Below are positions 61,612 through 64,000 of a stretch of DNA of 64,000 nucleotides, piece by piece. The position numbers and the translations under genes are program-made. This DNA is from Neisseriaceae bacterium. GTDB lineage: Bacteria > Pseudomonadota > Gammaproteobacteria > Burkholderiales > Neisseriaceae. The stretch is from assembly GCA_016864895.1 (NCBI GenBank), contig CP046107.1:186001-250000 (forward strand). The letters are read 5' to 3'. A model generated the notes under the pieces. The model was not told where the DNA came from. It saw only the letters and a program-made list of their open reading frames with translations, and did no database searches. The number at the start of each line of letters is the position of its first letter. Position 1 is the first letter of the stretch.

Positions 61612-64000
61612 ATGAGTATTGTGACAAGCATTGTATTAATGCTGTTATTTGTGGGAATAGCAGCATACGTAGCGGCTAGAGGTATAATCATTGCAGTAGC
61701 AGGATTGTTGGGGGTTTGGGGCGGCCAGCTCGCTACAGGTTGTGAGACTACTTGGATTCACTACCTCCTATATATCATATTAACCATTCTGGCCATTGTT
61801 ACAACATTTCAACCTGTTCGTCGAACAATTTCAGATAAGATTTTTACAATTTTCAGAAAAGTATCTCCTACTATTTCTGAGACAGAACAAGCAGCAATTG
61901 ACTCTGGAACTGTTTGGTGGGATGGTCAGTTGTTTTCAGGTAAGCCTGATTATCAAGTATTGTTAAATTATCCAGATCCTAAATTAACTGCTGAAGAACA
62001 AGCATTTATTGATGGGCCTTTGGAAGAGCTATGTTCTATGATTGATGAATGGGAAGTAACACATCATATAAAAGATCTTCCACCTGAAGTTTGGCAAAAA
62101 ATCAAAGATATTGGTATTTGGGGTATGATTATCAAGAAACAATATGGTGGATTAGAATTTTCCCAGTATGCTCATAGTCAAGTATTAAGAAAACTCCATA
62201 GTCACTCTGCCACCGCAGGTGTCACAGTGATGGTACCAAACTCTTTAGGTCCTGGTGAATTGCTACAACACTATGGTACACAGCAACAAAAAGATTATTA
62301 TTTACCTCGTTTGGCTACGGGTGAAGAAATTCCATGTTTTGCATTAACAAGTCCTTACGCAGGTTCTGACGCTGGAAGTATTCCTGATTATGGTGTTATT
62401 TGTAAAGGTGATTATATTGATCCTATTACTGGAGAGGAGCATAAAGACACATTGGGAATTCGTATTTCCTGGGAGAAGCGTTGGATTACGTTGGCACCAG
62501 TTGCCACTGTACTTGGATTAGCGTTTAAAATGTATGATCCTGATGGTTTATTAGGTGATCAATTTGGTGGCAAAAAAGATATTGGAATTACACTTGCTCT
62601 AGTACCAACTAAACATAAAGGTGTGAATATTGGTCGTCGTCATTATCCTATTGGAAGCCCTTTTATGAATGGTCCTACTTGGGGATCAGATGTGTTTATC
62701 CCAATTGATTGGATCATTGGTGGTGTTGAAAGAGCCGGCAAGGGATGGCCAATGCTGATGGAATGTTTATCAATTGGTCGATGTATTTCTCTACCTGCCG
62801 GTGGTGTTGCGGCCTCCAAAGGCAGTGCTTATACAACTGCTTTATATTCCAGAATTCGTGATCAGTTTGGCCTACCTATTGGTCGTTTTGATGGTGTCGG
62901 TGAAGCATTAGCCAGAATTGCTGCAAATGCTTATATTTCAGAGGCAGCTCAAGATTTGGCTTTAGTTGCATTAGATATGGGTGAAAATCCAAGTGTGATT
63001 TCAGCTATCTTAAAATATCATTTAACAGAACAAGGTCGTGAGTCTGTTAATGATGCTATGGATATTTATGGTGGAAGAACAGTTGTTTTGGGACCAAGGA
63101 ACCCGTTAGCAACGGCTTATCAATCGATCCCGATTTCGATTACTGTAGAAGGTGCTAACATCTTAACTCGTACGCTGATGATATTTGGTCAGGGTGCTAT
63201 TCGCTGTCATCCATACGTATTAAAAGAAATGACTGCAGCAGCACAGAATGATGCTGCCGGTTTTGACAAAGCATTATCTGGACACTTGCATTTCATCTTG
63301 GTAAATATAAGTCGTAGTTTTTGGTTAAGTTTAACCAATGGAATATTTGCAAATTCACCACGTTCTGGTGCAGTTTCACCTTACTATAAAAAAGTAACGC
63401 GCTTGAGTGCTAACTTTATGACTCTAGTTGACCTGACTATGGGTAGCCTTGGTGGTAGTCTGAAATTCAAAGAAAAGATTTCAGCTCGTTTAGGTGATAT
63501 TGTTAGTAATTTATATTTAGCAACTGCTACATTAAAACGTTTTGAAAGAGATGGTCGTCCTAAGGAGGATATTCCATTACTACAATATTCTGTAGAGAAA
63601 ACTCTAAATGAAGCTGAAGTTGCTTTAGATGAAGTCATTAGAAATTTACCAAATCGTTTTGTAGCCTTACTTGCCAGAATATTAATCTTACCCTTAGGTA
63701 GGAGATTACATGCACCTAGTGACGATCTAGGTTCTAAGGTATCTACCTTAATGATGGAGGATGGCCCCACAGCTAGACGTATAGCCAAAGGTTTATATAT
63801 CGGCCAAAAGGATGAAAAGAAAAATTACAGTAAATTACTAGTTCATACACGTCAGGCTATTATTAAGTCTGAACCAATAGAAAAGAAACTACGTAAGATT
63901 GAGCGTGATGGTCAATTTGAGACATTCTCTCCTAAAAATCGCTTGCAAGAAGCTCTTGATAAAGGTTGGATCACACAACAAGAATTTGATGATGTAACCG
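61612..64000 (+). CDS. fadE: Acyl-CoA dehydrogenase FadE (partial, runs off window)
   Basis: First step of fatty-acid beta-oxidation, FAD-dependent. At least 796 residues are in the window, open to the last base. Two N-terminal membrane segments (about 4-30 and 43-65) are typical of FadE-type enzymes. The acyl-CoA dehydrogenase core begins near residue 140 (PPEVWQKIKDIGIWGMIIKK, CFALTSPYAGSDAGSIPDYG, RISWEKRWITLAPVATVLGLA). The catalytic-domain stretch ILTRTLMIFGQGAIRCHPY follows near 520, and a DUF1974 C-terminal part after 600. The start ATG 61612 has AAGGAGATGTTTA upstream. The minus-strand frame inside it is a shadow. Its presence shows that the cell still degrades fatty acids. Confidence 0.93.
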   Translation, partial: MSIVTSIVLMLLFVGIAAYVAARGIIIAVAGLLGVWGGQLATGCETTWIHYLLYIILTILAIVTTFQPVRRTISDKIFTIFRKVSPTISETEQAAIDSGTVWWDGQLFSGKPDYQVLLNYPDPKLTAEEQAFIDGPLEELCSMIDEWEVTHHIKDLPPEVWQKIKDIGIWGMIIKKQYGGLEFSQYAHSQVLRKLHSHSATAGVTVMVPNSLGPGELLQHYGTQQQKDYYLPRLATGEEIPCFALTSPYAGSDAGSIPDYGVICKGDYIDPITGEEHKDTLGIRISWEKRWITLAPVATVLGLAFKMYDPDGLLGDQFGGKKDIGITLALVPTKHKGVNIGRRHYPIGSPFMNGPTWGSDVFIPIDWIIGGVERAGKGWPMLMECLSIGRCISLPAGGVAASKGSAYTTALYSRIRDQFGLPIGRFDGVGEALARIAANAYISEAAQDLALVALDMGENPSVISAILKYHLTEQGRESVNDAMDIYGGRTVVLGPRNPLATAYQSIPISITVEGANILTRTLMIFGQGAIRCHPYVLKEMTAAAQNDAAGFDKALSGHLHFILVNISRSFWLSLTNGIFANSPRSGAVSPYYKKVTRLSANFMTLVDLTMGSLGGSLKFKEKISARLGDIVSNLYLATATLKRFERDGRPKEDIPLLQYSVEKTLNEAEVALDEVIRNLPNRFVALLARILILPLGRRLHAPSDDLGSKVSTLMMEDGPTARRIAKGLYIGQKDEKKNYSKLLVHTRQAIIKSEPIEKKLRKIERDGQFETFSPKNRLQEALDKGWITQQEFDDVT

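Noticed and set aside
63384..63788. 134-codon minus-strand frame
   Set aside because: It lies wholly inside fadE, whose motifs and composition are convincing; antisense shadow.

Overview
The window reads as a chromosomal stretch of an AT-rich betaproteobacterium (G+C looks like roughly one third by eye; not counted). Marks of that class are a DarP/YjgA gene, a DapC-type succinyldiaminopimelate aminotransferase, a soluble RnfB-type ferredoxin, ErpA following ArgC, and the order [yhbY] - rlmE - ftsH. I cannot decide between Neisseriales and Burkholderiales from sequence alone. Content is almost wholly housekeeping. There is no prophage, insertion sequence, CRISPR array, tRNA or rRNA that I can see. 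Many intergenic gaps are long (300-830 bases) and several hold recognisable or suspected gene ghosts, so the genome looks host-associated and in the course of erosion (inference).

Layout. 551-9416 (+): an oligopeptide ABC transporter (oppABCDF) runs straight into rfaE2, birA, argC, an OmpA-type lipoprotein and erpA. 10249-18563: trpE (+), converging on a DUF4124 protein-uvrC pair (-), then guaB and uvrA (+). 19143-22323 (-): ilvA and a frameshifted gltX. 22610-27516 (+): tyrS, dapC, fabD, fabG and gloB, tightly packed. 27513-30399: tal and two divergent EamA transporters. 30852-35617: a small membrane protein, a dead yhbY, then rlmE, ftsH and sstT. 36005-40145 (+): msbA, a ferredoxin-NADP reductase and an aromatic/aspartate aminotransferase. 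40558-44164 (-): two gltS copies flanking rnfB. 44871-48757 (-): ahcY, ubiG and an SAH/MTA deaminase. 48881-52637 (+): lepA with two tandem, divergent signal peptidase I genes. 53132-58494 (-): iscR-iscS-iscU-iscA-hscB-hscA-dsbB behind an IscR-box promoter. 58636-60802 (-): map, trpC, darP. 61612 to the edge (+): fadE, cut by the window.

How the genes work together. Fe-S supply is well covered: the IscR-controlled isc operon builds clusters and ErpA is a separate A-type carrier. No fdx is present in or beside the operon; its usual place after hscA is taken by dsbB. Nitrogen and amino-acid supply combines peptide uptake (Opp), serine/threonine uptake (SstT), glutamate uptake (GltS) and retained biosynthetic steps (ArgC, TrpE, TrpC, IlvA, DapC, aspartate/aromatic aminotransferase). 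Envelope functions are MsbA, RfaE2 (heptose for LPS), LepB, DsbB and an OmpA-like lipoprotein.

I did not find an obviously new multi-gene system. The points most worth a second look are: the gltX frameshift in an essential gene; the mosaic gltS duplication with a leftover rnfB start; the yhbY ghost next to rlmE; a 30-base poly(A) tract; tandem lepB paralogues; and a clear IscR box/promoter on an isc operon that ends in dsbB rather than fdx.
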